Counted from the first letter of the stretch, positions 35,569-45,372 are shown. The stretch: 64,000 nucleotides of DNA from Puniceicoccaceae bacterium (GCA_902587165.1 CACIKF010000001.1:310001-374000); one strand, 5' to 3'. Program-made: numbers and translations. Notes: generated by a model not told the origin, from the sequence alone.

Positions 35569-36975
35569 TTAAACGCCATCCTTATTACGGGCACCGACCA
35601 CGCCGTTGATAAAGCCGACAGCGATTTGCTCGAGGTCGCCGAGTTTTTGGCGAGCCATACGCGAGAGGAGTCCGTGGATGATGAGCGACGGGATCGCTAC
35701 GATCAGACCAAGCTCGGTGGTGACCAGTGCCTGAGAGATACCCGAGGCAAGGTTGCTGGCGTCACCTGTGCCAAAGACGGTGATCAGCTTAAAGGTATTG
35801 ATCATGCCGGTGACGGTTCCGAGTAGTCCAAGGAGTGGTGCGGCGGCGGCGGTGAGTGCCATGAAAGGTAGGAAGCGCTCCAACTTGGGACGAACGGCAA
35901 GGATCTTTTCGTATAGAATTTCTTCGAGCGTGCCGCGCTTCTCGTCGATATTCTCGATGCCCTTGCTTAGGATGTCGCCACCTGCGCCACTGATATCGCT
36001 CGCGACGGAGAGAGCCTTGGCCTTATCGCCTGCCTCGATCTGCTGCAGCACTTTCTGAACCTCTTCTGCGGATGGCGTCTTGAAGCCAACAACCTCATTC
36101 AATTTGAAGACTGCTAGTAGCATACAAAGTAAGCCGAGGCCGATAATGACATATCCGACGACGCCACCTTGAGCGATATGCTCAGCGACCGTGTCCTTAC
36201 TTTCTTCAATCTTAAGAGCCTTTCCGAGGGTCGGATCGATGGGGATGCTACCTTCGCCCTGACTAATGAACTCGCGGATGCCAGCAGAGTAGTCCTCGCC
36301 GGGAATCGCGATGGCGGCCTCGGCTGCATTGAGCTTGGTGAAAGTGATACCGGCTAAGTCAGATTCACCAGAGGCAAAGTAAACAGTTGGGCCGAAGGCG
36401 GCGTAGGTGCCTTCTTCAATATCACCGTTCGGGGCGAGAGCTTTGCCCTTAAAAGTGTAACCGCCAGCAAGTTGCTCAAGTCGGTCCAGAGCAACTCCAA
36501 TGACATCGATCTGTTTACTAAAACGTTCTGCTTGAGTCAGGTTAGGGTCATCGATTGCGAGGCGGGCTTCTTCGGCGGCCTCGGAGTAGAGTTGCACCTC
36601 GCTGTAGTCGATACGTGTTTCGAAGGAGCGGACAAATTCGTCCAATAGACCAGCTGCATATTCGTTTTGTGCGTCGATCGCTTTAACTTGTTCGCGCAGG
36701 CGATTCAGCCCTAGGTCGCTGTTGTCTCGCAGACGGCGCAGGCGATTGAGCTCATCCGACTTCTGGCGCACATCGTCTTCCAGCGCGGAGACTTCTCGAA
36801 TCAGAGGAATCTTCTCCGCGGCTATTGTGCCCCGTGTTTCGGAGAGCTCTGTCAGTGCGGATTTGAGATCGCGTTCGGCTTGTTCGCTTGCCGAGTTTAA
36901 AGTCTGTGCTTGGGCGAATGTCGCGAGTCCGAGCAGTGCGGCAGTGCCGAGTAGGGTTTTAATTGTGCGTTGCAT
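35569..36975 (-). CDS. Long MotA/TolQ/ExbB protein with periplasmic coiled-coil (TtpC-like)
   Basis: A 468-residue protein. It has a signal peptide (about 1-23, ending TFAQAQ), then a Glu/Leu/Arg-rich helical region (about 28-130) and a further extracytoplasmic part up to about 265. The C-terminal half is an ExbB/TolQ module ([55 protein letters not shown]). This layout matches TtpC of Vibrio TonB2 systems, where the extra ExbB-like protein is needed for TonB2-dependent iron uptake. It lies between the DUF3450 gene and exbB, as in those systems. Confidence 0.9.
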   Translation of the reverse strand: MQRTIKTLLGTAALLGLATFAQAQTLNSASEQAERDLKSALTELSETRGTIAAEKIPLIREVSALEDDVRQKSDELNRLRRLRDNSDLGLNRLREQVKAIDAQNEYAAGLLDEFVRSFETRIDYSEVQLYSEAAEEARLAIDDPNLTQAERFSKQIDVIGVALDRLEQLAGGYTFKGKALAPNGDIEEGTYAAFGPTVYFASGESDLAGITFTKLNAAEAAIAIPGEDYSAGIREFISQGEGSIPIDPTLGKALKIEESKDTVAEHIAQGGVVGYVIIGLGLLCMLLAVFKLNEVVGFKTPSAEEVQKVLQQIEAGDKAKALSVASDISGAGGDILSKGIENIDEKRGTLEEILYEKILAVRPKLERFLPFMALTAAAAPLLGLLGTVTGMINTFKLITVFGTGDASNLASGISQALVTTELGLIVAIPSLIIHGLLSRMARQKLGDLEQIAVGFINGVVGARNKDGV

Positions 36976-37000
36976 GATCAGTGAAGGCTTAGGCGCTCAG

Positions 37001-37762
37001 TTATTTAATATATGCGGGGACGTTAACGAAGCTGATGTCTTCGGAGCCTTCGTAGACGTCGATGAGTTGTTTGATTTCTGCACCGGCAGCGTCCACGCGG
37101 GGCCACTCCCAGCCGTCAGGGCCAGGAACGCCGATGCCAGCGTATTGGCCGGAAGCATCCACATAGTAGGCCATTGCGAGGCCCCAGTAGAGGGTGCGAA
37201 CTTCGACGGTCTTGCCACCCTCGATCTTACGGGACTCGTTGGTCTGTGTGATGGTGGTGTTAAACTTGTCGGCTTGGCTGAGAATACCGACGATGTTTTG
37301 CACACGCTCACCTAATGAAAGGTCTGTGTCGGTCGGGTCTTCCGGCAGGCGGCGGATCAGTGGCTTGATTTTTTCGATCAGGGGCTCCGGTAGCTTCTTG
37401 AGCGCACGCTTCAATTGGCTTTCAAGCGCGCCGATGTTGGCTTCAACCACGGCAGAAGCGGCGGTTAACTTTTCCTTCTCGTCGGCAAGTGTGCTACGCT
37501 CTTCGTCGGCTGCGGTGGCTGAGGACTCTAGATCCGTGAGCGCTTCACTGAGCCGATGGAGCTCGCTGCTGAGCAGCTGCACTGTGTCGCCGAGAATGGA
37601 CTCCTCGACCTTCCAACTGGCTTTTTCCTCCGAGATGATCTGGCGGGTTTCCACCCACTGGTCTAATACCTCACGGGTTTCTACGACTTGATTTTGGGCG
37701 TTTAGGCCAACAATAATTAGCGAGCAGCCGATTGTTAGGAGTGAACAAAGTTGTTTTTTCAT
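37001..37762 (-). CDS. DUF3450 family protein, first gene of the TonB operon
   Basis: A 253-residue exported protein with a signal peptide (about 1-22). A long coiled-coil follows (about 25-135, SWKVEESILGDTVQLLSSEL through SQLKRALKKLP). The C-terminal part, SLGERVQNIVGILSQADKFN and VEVRTLYWGLAMAYYVDASG, is diagnostic of DUF3450. DUF3450 proteins open TtpC/ExbB/ExbD/TonB/TPR operons in gammaproteobacteria and here too. They are presumed periplasmic partners of TtpC, with unknown mechanism. The operon promoter should lie in 37763-37900. Confidence 0.85.
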   Translation of the reverse strand: MKKQLCSLLTIGCSLIIVGLNAQNQVVETREVLDQWVETRQIISEEKASWKVEESILGDTVQLLSSELHRLSEALTDLESSATAADEERSTLADEKEKLTAASAVVEANIGALESQLKRALKKLPEPLIEKIKPLIRRLPEDPTDTDLSLGERVQNIVGILSQADKFNTTITQTNESRKIEGGKTVEVRTLYWGLAMAYYVDASGQYAGIGVPGPDGWEWPRVDAAGAEIKQLIDVYEGSEDISFVNVPAYIK

Positions 37763-37869
37763 ATTTAACTATCACAGATATCAGAAAGCTTTTTCAAGTA
37801 AAAGTGTCTGATTGTTAAGCTTGCGTTTCAGCAATGCGACTCAAATGTGACGGGTATAGCGAAATTAGT

Positions 37870-38058
37870 CGGTACTCTTGGCGACGTTGGCTTGGGTGCA
37901 TCAAGTTACTACGTGGAGGGCATGGCTCCCGCCAGCAAAGAAAAAACCTAAGGAGTGGTGCAGAAAGCCGCAATTCAACTGTCCGAGCTTCCAGTCGCGA
38001 AGTAGCTGGCGTCAACTTTTACGAAAGCCTCCGGTCTCTAGGGATCGGAGGCTTTTTT
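37870..38058 (+). ncRNA. Candidate structured small RNA ending at an orphan terminator
   Basis: This gap sits between two minus-strand genes, yet a strong terminator points in the plus direction at 38024-38058. Upstream of it are possible RNA pairings. CGCCAGC (37930-37936) pairs exactly with GCTGGCG (38005-38011), GGAG...CTCC forms a small hairpin around 37916-37930, and GTTGGC near 37887 can pair with GTCAAC near 38011. No convincing plus-strand protein frame explains the terminator. The 5' end is a guess and no promoter is clear. It matches no RNA family that I recognise. Confidence 0.35.
38024..38058 (+). terminator. Plus-strand intrinsic terminator
   Basis: AAAGCCTCCG (38024-38033) and CGGAGGCTTT (38046-38055) form a 10-bp stem over a 12-base loop, ending in six T (38053-38058). 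It overlaps the stop codon of the minus-strand polymerase gene. Read on the minus strand it has no T-run after the stem, so it is oriented for a plus-strand transcript. Confidence 0.75.
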
Positions 38059-39306
38059 GTCTACGTTTTGGTCGCGCTCCAGTTCTAGCTCAGGAATGTG
38101 ATTGAAGGCGATGCGCATCGGGGCTGCGTCGCGACTGCGCTGAGCTTCCATCGCGTCCGCATAGTAGATTGTGCGCCCTCCGAAGCGTTTATTGACTGCA
38201 TCCATGGCGTGTTGGAGCTTCATCCGGCGTGGCTGATTATCCTCTAAAAAGAGCGAGGGCGTGTGCACAGCGATGTGCTCCAGCCGGGAAAGTGTAATAC
38301 TGACCTTCGTCGGTTCGGGGGCATCCCTTGGGTGTTCCGCCCAAATCTGGTTCAGTAATTTGCCTAGCACCACGCTGTCCTGCGTCGGGAAGCAATGTGT
38401 CTCTGCCCCCCACCGTAGCTCGAAGCCGAATTTGACTCCGACTGAGAGATGCCCGGTGAAATAATCCATCGCCCGCAACCGCAGGCAGGCCTTTTGCAAC
38501 ATGCGGTGGAGTGTGGCGTGCCCGCCGTGGAAGGTTCGCAAGCGTGGGGGCAAGACATGCGAGTGCCCGATGCTGCGACGCGTGGTCTCCACCGCTGGCA
38601 CCTCGACGCCGCGTAGCGCATACCACATTCGGTCACCTTCAATCCCGCCCCAGATTCGATGAAGCTTACGCCGGCTCGCCGTGCAAAGCGCTTCCATATC
38701 CATGATCCGCGCAGTATACAGCCGCTGTTCGATACGCTGCCCGATCCCTGTGATGTCACTCAACTTGAAGTGGTAGAGCTTCTCTGGGATTTCTTCAAAG
38801 TCCATCGTGGTCAGCCCATTTGGCTTTTCCAACTTACTCGCTAGCTTGGCGAGAAAGCGGTTCGGCGCGAGCCCGATGGAGGCGCGAATGTGCTCACCGA
38901 TTCCAGCTGCCAGAGCCGCCTTGACCTCCATTGCTTTAGCGCGCGCCACCTCCAGCGGTTGCCAGTGCTGCGGCAAGCGACCATACATTTCATCGATCGA
39001 AAGCACTGCCTCCACATAGATGATCTCGTGGATCAGCTTCTTTATCCGCTCATGTACGCGGACATAGTTTGAGTGCCCCGCCTCGACGAAGACGATCCCG
39101 GGGCAGAGGCAGCGCGCCTCACGGACCCCGGTCCCAGTTTTAACGCCGTAGGCTTTCGCCTCATAACTCGCCGCAATACAGCAGGTGGTTTCCACTCCAA
39201 GAGAGGGCACGATGCCCACAGGCCGACCCCTCAGCTCAGGTCGGAACTGTTGCTCGACCGAGGCATAGAAGCTGTCGAAATCTATAAATAAGTAGCGGAG
39301 GGACAT
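38038..39306 (-). CDS. Y-family DNA polymerase (DinB/UmuC superfamily, SIDEM-type)
   Basis: A 422-residue translesion-type polymerase. It starts with LFIDFDSFYASVEQ (metal-binding Asp 9 and steric-gate region) and has CCIAASYEAKAYGVKTGTGVREA and the catalytic acid pair in VLSIDEMYGR (Asp 105, Glu 106). ASIGLAPNRFLAKLASKLEKPNGL and a thumb helix-hairpin-helix (DITGIGQRIEQRL) follow. The SIDEM form, in place of SLDEAYLD, marks the branch often annotated as ImpB/MucB/SamB-like 'type VI ImpB' polymerases rather than Pol IV proper. No imuA, dnaE2 or umuD neighbours are present. The residues needed for catalysis are retained. Confidence 0.85.
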   Translation of the reverse strand: MSLRYLFIDFDSFYASVEQQFRPELRGRPVGIVPSLGVETTCCIAASYEAKAYGVKTGTGVREARCLCPGIVFVEAGHSNYVRVHERIKKLIHEIIYVEAVLSIDEMYGRLPQHWQPLEVARAKAMEVKAALAAGIGEHIRASIGLAPNRFLAKLASKLEKPNGLTTMDFEEIPEKLYHFKLSDITGIGQRIEQRLYTARIMDMEALCTASRRKLHRIWGGIEGDRMWYALRGVEVPAVETTRRSIGHSHVLPPRLRTFHGGHATLHRMLQKACLRLRAMDYFTGHLSVGVKFGFELRWGAETHCFPTQDSVVLGKLLNQIWAEHPRDAPEPTKVSITLSRLEHIAVHTPSLFLEDNQPRRMKLQHAMDAVNKRFGGRTIYYADAMEAQRSRDAAPMRIAFNHIPELELERDQNVDKKASDP

Positions 39307-39429
39307 TCCTCCAAAGGGTACTAGTGCTCAACCGAATGCAATAAAAAGGTATAATTATGTTCACTATTATTAAAATAGAGGTGAGCATCCTTGCCATTGG
39401 CAGGTCGCCGCGTATACCGCTGAACGCTT

Positions 39430-40638
39430 ATGCAACTGAGTCTCCAAAACCGCCGCTACATGATGGGTGTAGTGATGTGCCTAATATTTATGCCGCCGGG
39501 CATGTGGGTGACCTCTTTGCCGAATATATTAGAGACGCATGATGCGAGCTGGCTACTGCCCTACGCGACAGCTCTGCCCCCCTTTGGAATGCTTGTCTCT
39601 GCCTTGATCTTCGGGGCACTCTCCGATCGAAAAATGCATGCCGAGAGACTGCTCGGGATATTAGGAATTTCTGGTGCGTTTTTTCTGTGGTTCGGGTTTT
39701 CCTCGCTTAAATGGGGCTGGCATCCGGGGTGGTATTTGGTTTTCCAGGGTGTCAATGCCGTTATCTCTGGGCCAATTTTTGCTCTGATTACTAAGGTCAA
39801 GCTGACCAATTTACCGAATGCATCAAAGAGCTTTCCGATCTATTCGATGTTCGGAACCATTGGCTGGATGCTGGGAGGTCTGCTTACAAGTCAACTAGGC
39901 CTCGACTGGTCCGCTGATGCGGGGCTGTTAGCTGCTTACATTCGTTTTATTATGGGGGCGCTGTGTTTTCTTTTGCCGGCCACGCCACCCACGGACTTTG
40001 AGAGTAGGGGCTGGCGCGCGCGCTTGGGCTTGAACGCATTTGGGCTGCTCAAGATTCGAGAGCTGCGCGTCTTTTACATCGCATCGATGCTCTTTGCCAT
40101 TCCCTGCGTGGCCTTCTTTATGATCGTGCCGATCATGTTGGTTACCTTCGGGAGCGAGCACCCGACTGCGCAAATGACCATTGGGCAGATGCTGGAAATT
40201 TTTGCGATGCTGTCTCTGAGTTTGTTAGGCAGCCGTTTTCGTGTCCGTTGGTTTATTGTGGTCGGACTTATTCTTGGGATATTGCGCTTTGGCCTCTTCG
40301 CACTCGCTGGCAAGCTTGGCATGCTATCGGTGATTTGGGTCGGCATCGCGCTGCATGGACCGGTCTATACCTATCTTTATGTAACGGGGCGGATGTTTCT
40401 CGATAAGCGCGTGCCCGATACCATGCGTGGCCAGGCGCAGGCGCTGTTCCAACTTTTAATCGGCAGTGTTGCGGGGATCGTGGGTGCGTTTTCCTGCGGG
40501 TGGCTCTATCAGGGGACCGTCAGTGGCGGGGCTGAAGATTGGACCTTGTTCTGGTTGGCCCCAGCCGTGTTCTCGGTCGTCCCTCTGGTCTACTTCTTAG
40601 TCGGCGTAGTCGGTAAACCGGCGGCTGCAAAGATTTAA
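39430..40638 (+). CDS. MFS transporter, nucleoside:H+ symporter-like
   Basis: A 402-residue protein with about twelve hydrophobic segments. The layout resembles the nucleoside:H+ symporter (NupG/XapB) family: a short N-terminus, PPGMWVTSLPNIL after helix 1, IFGALSDRKMHAERLLG between helices 2 and 3, FGTIGWMLGG in helix 5, and DKRVPDTMRGQAQALFQLL before helix 11. Transport of a nucleoside or similar small molecule is inferred from the family only. It converges with mutS; the two stop codons overlap by four bases. Confidence 0.75.
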   Translation: MQLSLQNRRYMMGVVMCLIFMPPGMWVTSLPNILETHDASWLLPYATALPPFGMLVSALIFGALSDRKMHAERLLGILGISGAFFLWFGFSSLKWGWHPGWYLVFQGVNAVISGPIFALITKVKLTNLPNASKSFPIYSMFGTIGWMLGGLLTSQLGLDWSADAGLLAAYIRFIMGALCFLLPATPPTDFESRGWRARLGLNAFGLLKIRELRVFYIASMLFAIPCVAFFMIVPIMLVTFGSEHPTAQMTIGQMLEIFAMLSLSLLGSRFRVRWFIVVGLILGILRFGLFALAGKLGMLSVIWVGIALHGPVYTYLYVTGRMFLDKRVPDTMRGQAQALFQLLIGSVAGIVGAFSCGWLYQGTVSGGAEDWTLFWLAPAVFSVVPLVYFLVGVVGKPAAAKI

Positions 40639-43208
40639 AACAAATCCAGCTGATCGTCTTCTTCACTGGTATCGTCGCCGCCGCTTTCTTTCTTCATGCG
40701 CTTGCGCAGAAGATTGTGCGATGAGTCGTCGGCTTCGAGGCGTTCGAGGATGGTTTTCGCGCGGTCGATTACCGTGCTGGGCAGCCCTGCAAGTCGGGCG
40801 ACTTGAATACCATAAGATCGGTTGGCCGCACCCTTAATCACTTGGCGAACGAAGACGATTTCGTCGTTCCACTCCTTTACTGCGACCGAGTAGTTCTCTA
40901 ATCGAGCAAGGGTTTTAGCGAGCTGCGTGAGCTCATGGTAGTGTGTCGCGAAAAGCGTGCGGGCGCCAGCAGCATCGGTAGGATGCAAGTGTTCAATCAC
41001 CGCCCATGCGATAGAGAGGCCATCGTAAGTGCTGGTGCCTCGGCCGATCTCGTCGAGGATGACGAGGCTGCGCTCGGTCGCGTTGTTGAGAATGTTAGCC
41101 GTCTCGTTCATCTCGACCATGAAGGTGGAGTTGCCTCGAGCCAGTTCATCGCTCGCACCAACGCGGGAGAAAATACGGTCGACCACTCCTAGTTGGCAGG
41201 CACGGGCGGGCACCCACGAGCCAGATTGTGCCATTAGGACGATCAGGGCGACTTGCCGGATGTAGGTCGATTTACCAGCCATATTGGGGCCAGTGATGAG
41301 GGCGATCTGCGGGGCGTCTTCTGTTTTACCGGAGCTGGATAATCGGCAGTCGTTGGGCACGAAGGCGTGAGTACCGGCGAGGCCAAGGCGCTGCTCGCGC
41401 ATCATTTGCTCGACTACTGGGTGTCGGCCTTGATCAATAAGGCAGATATTGGTGTGATCGAGCTGCGGCTTGCAGTAATCCCATTCCCGGGCGAGGGCGC
41501 TCCAGCCGATGAAGACGTCGATTTCGGCCAGCGCGGCCGCAGTTTCTTTGAGTGCATCGGCGTATTCGAGGATGGCTTCGATTAAATCGTTGAAGAGCAG
41601 CTCCTCGCGCGCGAGGGCTTTTTCTTCGGCGTGGAGGATTTCACGTTCGCGCTCTTTGAGTAGGTCGGTGGTGTAGCGCTCGGCGTTCTTCATCGTCTGC
41701 TTCCGCACGTATTCTTCTGGGACATGGGCGATGTTACTCTTAGTCACTTCAATGAAGTAACCGAAGGCTCCGTTATAGCGAATCTTTAAGTTTTTGATGC
41801 CGGTGCGGGCTTGTTCGCTTAGCTCAAACTCGGCTAGCCACTTTTGGCTGTCGCGGGTTAGGCTACGTGTGTGGTCGAGCGCTTCGTCAAAGCCTTCGCG
41901 GATAGTGCCGCCGTCGGCGATGTTGCTAGGTAATTCTTCGGCGAGGCTACGATCGAGAGTCGCGGAGATCGAATCGAAATTATGGATGCGTTCGGCGATG
42001 GCGGCAACGGGCGATTCGGGAAACTCGAGAAGAGTCGCAGCTATGGCGGGGAGCGCCAAGAGGGTGTCACGCACGCCGCCGAGCTCGCGGGGGTTGCGCA
42101 TCCGGTTTTGTAGGCGGCTGAGGATACGCTCGATGTCGCGCACGCCTTTGAGCAGGTTGTGCATCTCGCTTGCAAGACCGGGGGCGGTTACGAATTCGCC
42201 TACACAGTTTTGGCGACGTTTAATTTCATCGAGGTCAAGCTCGGGCGCGCAAAGCCAGCGCTCTAGTAAGCGTGCGCCAGGGGCGGTCACAGTGCCATCC
42301 ATTGCGGCCATTAGTGAGCCTTGGCGGGTGTTGGCGGCGGACTTGAAAATCTCTAAATTACGGATTGTAGCTGGGTCGAGCAGGAGAGTGCGCTCACTAC
42401 TGTATTCTTTGATCTTTCGTAGATTCTCGGGCTTGGCGCAAAGGGTCTCGGTGGCGTAGTGAATGAGTGCGCCGGCCGCACCGAGGGCGGGGTGGTTTTG
42501 ATCAATGCCAAAGCCTTCAAGGTTCATCACCCCGAGCGCTTCCATCACGGATTGTGCGCCACCCGCTTCGTCGAAATGGTAATCGGGAATGGGGCTGATC
42601 GCTCGACCATCACCGATGTGGGTGTAAAGCTCACGAAAGCGCTGATCGGTGTGGGGGAGGCTCCACTGCTCAGCAGCGTTTTCGGGCACAATAATCTCGC
42701 GTGGGTCAAGGCTTTCGAAGGCGGCGAAAAGGTTTTCTGGCTTCACCTCTGAGGCGAGGAAAAACTCGCCCGTGCTTAGGTCGAGCCAGGCGGCGTTGAG
42801 CGCTTTTTTACCGAGAGAGAGTGAGAGCAAGAAGTGGTTGCGCTGGGCGTCGATCTGAGTGTCCGCTATTCGCGTGCCAGGGGTTATGATGCGTGTGAGT
42901 GCGCGTTTAACCAACTTACCAGGTTGCGGCGTTTCGACCTGATCGCAGATGGCGATTTTGATGCCTTGATCGAGGAGCTTTTGAATGTAGCCGTCGGCGG
43001 CGTGAAAGGGGATGCCCGCCATGGGCATGCCGTGACGGTGGGTGAGAGTGATGCCGAGTAATTTTGCGCCCCATTCGGCGTCTTGTTTAAAGATCTCGTA
43101 GAAGTCTCCGAGCCGAAACATGAGCAGCGTATCGTCTGCAAGCTTGGCACGGATCTCGTGCCATTGCTGCATCATGGGTGTGAGTTTCTTTGATTTCTCG
43201 GAGGACAT
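40635..43208 (-). CDS. mutS: DNA mismatch repair protein MutS
   Basis: An 857-residue mismatch sensor. The N-terminal mismatch-recognition domain has MFRLGDFYEIFKQDAEWGAKLL, including the Phe-x-Glu wedge. Connector, lever and clamp domains follow. The ATPase has Walker A ITGPNMAGKSTYIRQVALI, a signature region ARGNSTFMVEMNETANIL, Walker B LVILDEIGRGTSTYDGLSIA and ATHYHELTQLA. It ends in an acidic tail SEEDDQLDLF that may hold a beta-clamp-binding QxDLF-like motif (QLDLF). Complete, normal length. Confidence 0.97.
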   Translation of the reverse strand: MSSEKSKKLTPMMQQWHEIRAKLADDTLLMFRLGDFYEIFKQDAEWGAKLLGITLTHRHGMPMAGIPFHAADGYIQKLLDQGIKIAICDQVETPQPGKLVKRALTRIITPGTRIADTQIDAQRNHFLLSLSLGKKALNAAWLDLSTGEFFLASEVKPENLFAAFESLDPREIIVPENAAEQWSLPHTDQRFRELYTHIGDGRAISPIPDYHFDEAGGAQSVMEALGVMNLEGFGIDQNHPALGAAGALIHYATETLCAKPENLRKIKEYSSERTLLLDPATIRNLEIFKSAANTRQGSLMAAMDGTVTAPGARLLERWLCAPELDLDEIKRRQNCVGEFVTAPGLASEMHNLLKGVRDIERILSRLQNRMRNPRELGGVRDTLLALPAIAATLLEFPESPVAAIAERIHNFDSISATLDRSLAEELPSNIADGGTIREGFDEALDHTRSLTRDSQKWLAEFELSEQARTGIKNLKIRYNGAFGYFIEVTKSNIAHVPEEYVRKQTMKNAERYTTDLLKEREREILHAEEKALAREELLFNDLIEAILEYADALKETAAALAEIDVFIGWSALAREWDYCKPQLDHTNICLIDQGRHPVVEQMMREQRLGLAGTHAFVPNDCRLSSSGKTEDAPQIALITGPNMAGKSTYIRQVALIVLMAQSGSWVPARACQLGVVDRIFSRVGASDELARGNSTFMVEMNETANILNNATERSLVILDEIGRGTSTYDGLSIAWAVIEHLHPTDAAGARTLFATHYHELTQLAKTLARLENYSVAVKEWNDEIVFVRQVIKGAANRSYGIQVARLAGLPSTVIDRAKTILERLEADDSSHNLLRKRMKKESGGDDTSEEDDQLDLF

Positions 43209-43316
43209 TAATGTCCTGATACAAGTGATTCAGTGCCACAGATCAACCCTGATGCACACAGAATTCTAAACATGAGGTTGAATCTGAGTCAGGATACCTC
43301 CATCTCTTGTTTTGCC

Positions 43317-44096
43317 ATGGCAGTTCCTTTACATTCTTTACGTTTTGAAAACTCTGCTGCGCCGGCGCTGGTCATCCTGCACGGCTTACTCGGCTCTTCG
43401 CGAAACTGGTCGACAATAGGAAAAGCGCTACAAGATCGCTTTGATGTGCATGCGCTTGATTTGAGGAATCATGGTAGTTCGCCACATGCAGGCGCCATGC
43501 GGTGGGCAGAGATGAGTGCGGATGTGCAGGCGTATTTTGATCGGCACAAGATCGAATCGATGATCCTGATGGGGCACAGCCTTGGCGGCAAGGTGGCCAT
43601 GCGCTACGCCTGTGAAAATCCCGCGGTGGTCAAAAAACTTATTATCGTCGACATTGCGGCTAAGCTCTATCCACCACATCACGATAATGAGTTTCGCGCG
43701 ATGAAGCGTATTCCGACCGCCGAGCTGACTAGTCGAAAAGAGGCTGAAGAGTTGCTCGAACCTATGGTGCCAGACAGGGCGATGCGCCAGTTTTTACTCA
43801 CCAACCTCGTGCATGCCGAAGCTTCGGGAGGCTTTAAGTGGCAGGTCAATTTAGAGACGCTCCATGCCAGCTTACCGCACCTACGGCAAAACTCGCTTCT
43901 CGAGACCGACCGCTACGACCAAGCTGTGCTCCTTGTGCGTGGGGCTAACTCAGACTTTGTCGACGATAGTGACGCTGAGAAAATGCGATGCTGGTTCTCT
44001 CATTTGCGCGAACAGATCGTTCCAAGTGCAGGGCACAATGTGCATGTAGAAAACCGCAAGGGCTTCCTAGAGGTTCTCGACGCATACTTGCAGTAA
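43317..44096 (+). CDS. Alpha/beta hydrolase (YbfF-like esterase)
   Basis: A 259-residue soluble hydrolase. It has LVILHGLLGSSRNW (oxyanion loop HGLLGS), LDLRNHGSSPHAG, the nucleophile elbow MGHSLGGKVAM (Ser), an acid in the ANSDFVDDSD segment, and the catalytic His in SAGHNVHVENRKGFLEVL. This set is typical of the YbfF/ABHD11-type esterases. The ATG at 43317 (MAVPLHSLRF) is preferred over an in-frame ATG 28 codons earlier because the family starts here. It is divergent from mutS and lies 52 bases before the polyprenyl synthase gene. The natural substrate is unknown. Confidence 0.82.
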   Translation: MAVPLHSLRFENSAAPALVILHGLLGSSRNWSTIGKALQDRFDVHALDLRNHGSSPHAGAMRWAEMSADVQAYFDRHKIESMILMGHSLGGKVAMRYACENPAVVKKLIIVDIAAKLYPPHHDNEFRAMKRIPTAELTSRKEAEELLEPMVPDRAMRQFLLTNLVHAEASGGFKWQVNLETLHASLPHLRQNSLLETDRYDQAVLLVRGANSDFVDDSDAEKMRCWFSHLREQIVPSAGHNVHVENRKGFLEVLDAYLQ

Positions 44097-44148
44097 TTCG
44101 ACGGTTAAACTTTGCAAGTGCGCACCTAATGGCTTTCATAAGCGCTAC

Positions 44149-45174
44149 ATGACGATCTGTTCCCAGTCCGAAGCTGACAAGGTGGCCGCTGCTGGTTTTG
44201 CCGAGGTGTATACGCCAGTGAAATCCTACCTCGATGAGCTCGACGCGTTCTTGCAATTGCAAGTGTCCAAACTGGAGCCAGAGATCCAGGAGCATGTGCG
44301 CTACGTATTTGGTCACAGTGGCAAACGCCTGCGTGCCATGCTCGTCGCCTACAGCGGCCGGGATGGTCCTGCAAAAAATCGCTCCAATGCCCTCGTCCGC
44401 CTAGGTTCTGTGATCGAACTCGTCCATCTTGCTACGCTTGTGCACGACGACATACTCGACGAGGCCGATACGCGCCATCGCCAAGAAACAGCGGCCAAAA
44501 AGTTTGGCCCAGCCGCTGCCGTGCTGATCGGCGATGTGCTTTTTTCTCACGCGCTTGAGCTAGCCGCTGAATTTGATACCAATGAGGTTTGTCGATCTGT
44601 CGCACAAGCGACTGCGCGAGTCTGCGCCGGTGAGATCGCGCAGACCTATCAACGCGGCCAGGTAAACTATAGTCGCGATTTTTACTTTCGCGTGATCCAA
44701 CTTAAAACCGCGGAACTTTTCGAAGTGGCTTGTCGCCTTGGTGCGACAATCGCTGGGCACCCAGTCGAGTTTAGCGAAGCCGCGGGGCTCTTTGGCCGCC
44801 ATCTTGGTATCGCCTACCAGATATTCGATGACCTTGTCGATCTTTACGCCGACGAGTCAATGATCGGCAAGACACTTGGGACCGACCTCGCCAAGGGTAA
44901 ATTTACCCTTCCGCTGCTGCTTTTGTTGGAAAAGCTCCCTGCCGAAGAACGCGATTCTTTAATTACTCGTTTTAAAGAAGGCGACAAAACCGTGGCTGCC
45001 GATTTTACTACGCGGCTTCAGGACTTTCCCATCTTTGACGAAGTAGTGGCCGTATTTGAGGCGGAGCTAAGCAAGGCGACCAGTGCGGTTGCGCCTTTTG
45101 TCGATCTACCTCCGGTATCCGCCATGCAAAAGATTGCAGATTTAGTACGTGCTCAGCTTGGGCGAATTAGTTAA
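44149..45174 (+). CDS. ispB: Polyprenyl diphosphate synthase (IspB-type)
   Basis: Chain-elongating trans-prenyltransferase, likely making the C40-C45 side chain of a respiratory quinone. The 341-residue protein has the first Asp-rich motif VHDDILDEADTRH (residues 99-110), the FGHSGKRLRAML start signature, GDVLFSHAL and the second Asp-rich motif FDDLVDLY (Asp 227, 228) followed by IGKTLGTDLAKGKFTLPLL. Long-chain specificity is inferred from the length and the IspB-like motifs. The esterase gene precedes it by 52 bases. Confidence 0.88.
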   Translation: MTICSQSEADKVAAAGFAEVYTPVKSYLDELDAFLQLQVSKLEPEIQEHVRYVFGHSGKRLRAMLVAYSGRDGPAKNRSNALVRLGSVIELVHLATLVHDDILDEADTRHRQETAAKKFGPAAAVLIGDVLFSHALELAAEFDTNEVCRSVAQATARVCAGEIAQTYQRGQVNYSRDFYFRVIQLKTAELFEVACRLGATIAGHPVEFSEAAGLFGRHLGIAYQIFDDLVDLYADESMIGKTLGTDLAKGKFTLPLLLLLEKLPAEERDSLITRFKEGDKTVAADFTTRLQDFPIFDEVVAVFEAELSKATSAVAPFVDLPPVSAMQKIADLVRAQLGRIS

Positions 45175-45372
45175 TCTGACGACCGTGCTTGTTGGGCTCC
45201 CTCAGGCTGGAGCTGCATGTTTTTGGGCTATACCTTTAAAACCTCCGCCGATTTCCATTGCCAGCGAAGGCCGCTACGAATACCGTATCAATGGTACATT
45301 TATCCTCGCATGCGTCATTGACGAACCCTCAATCGGGTGTTCTCCGTTTGCCGAGTCAATTTCTTACAGTTT

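Noticed and set aside
37834-38088. Plus-strand frame of 84 codons in the gap before the polymerase gene
   Set aside because: Rich in Arg and Ser with no family pattern, and runs through the terminator and into the polymerase gene; a small RNA is a better explanation for the terminator.
40635-40638. Overlap of the mutS and MFS stop codons
   Set aside because: A four-base overlap of convergent stops is common and needs no special explanation.
45196-45225. Hairpin GCTCC/GGAGC followed by a T-run after ispB
   Set aside because: The stem is only five base pairs and the T-run starts eight bases after it, so it is too weak to call a terminator.
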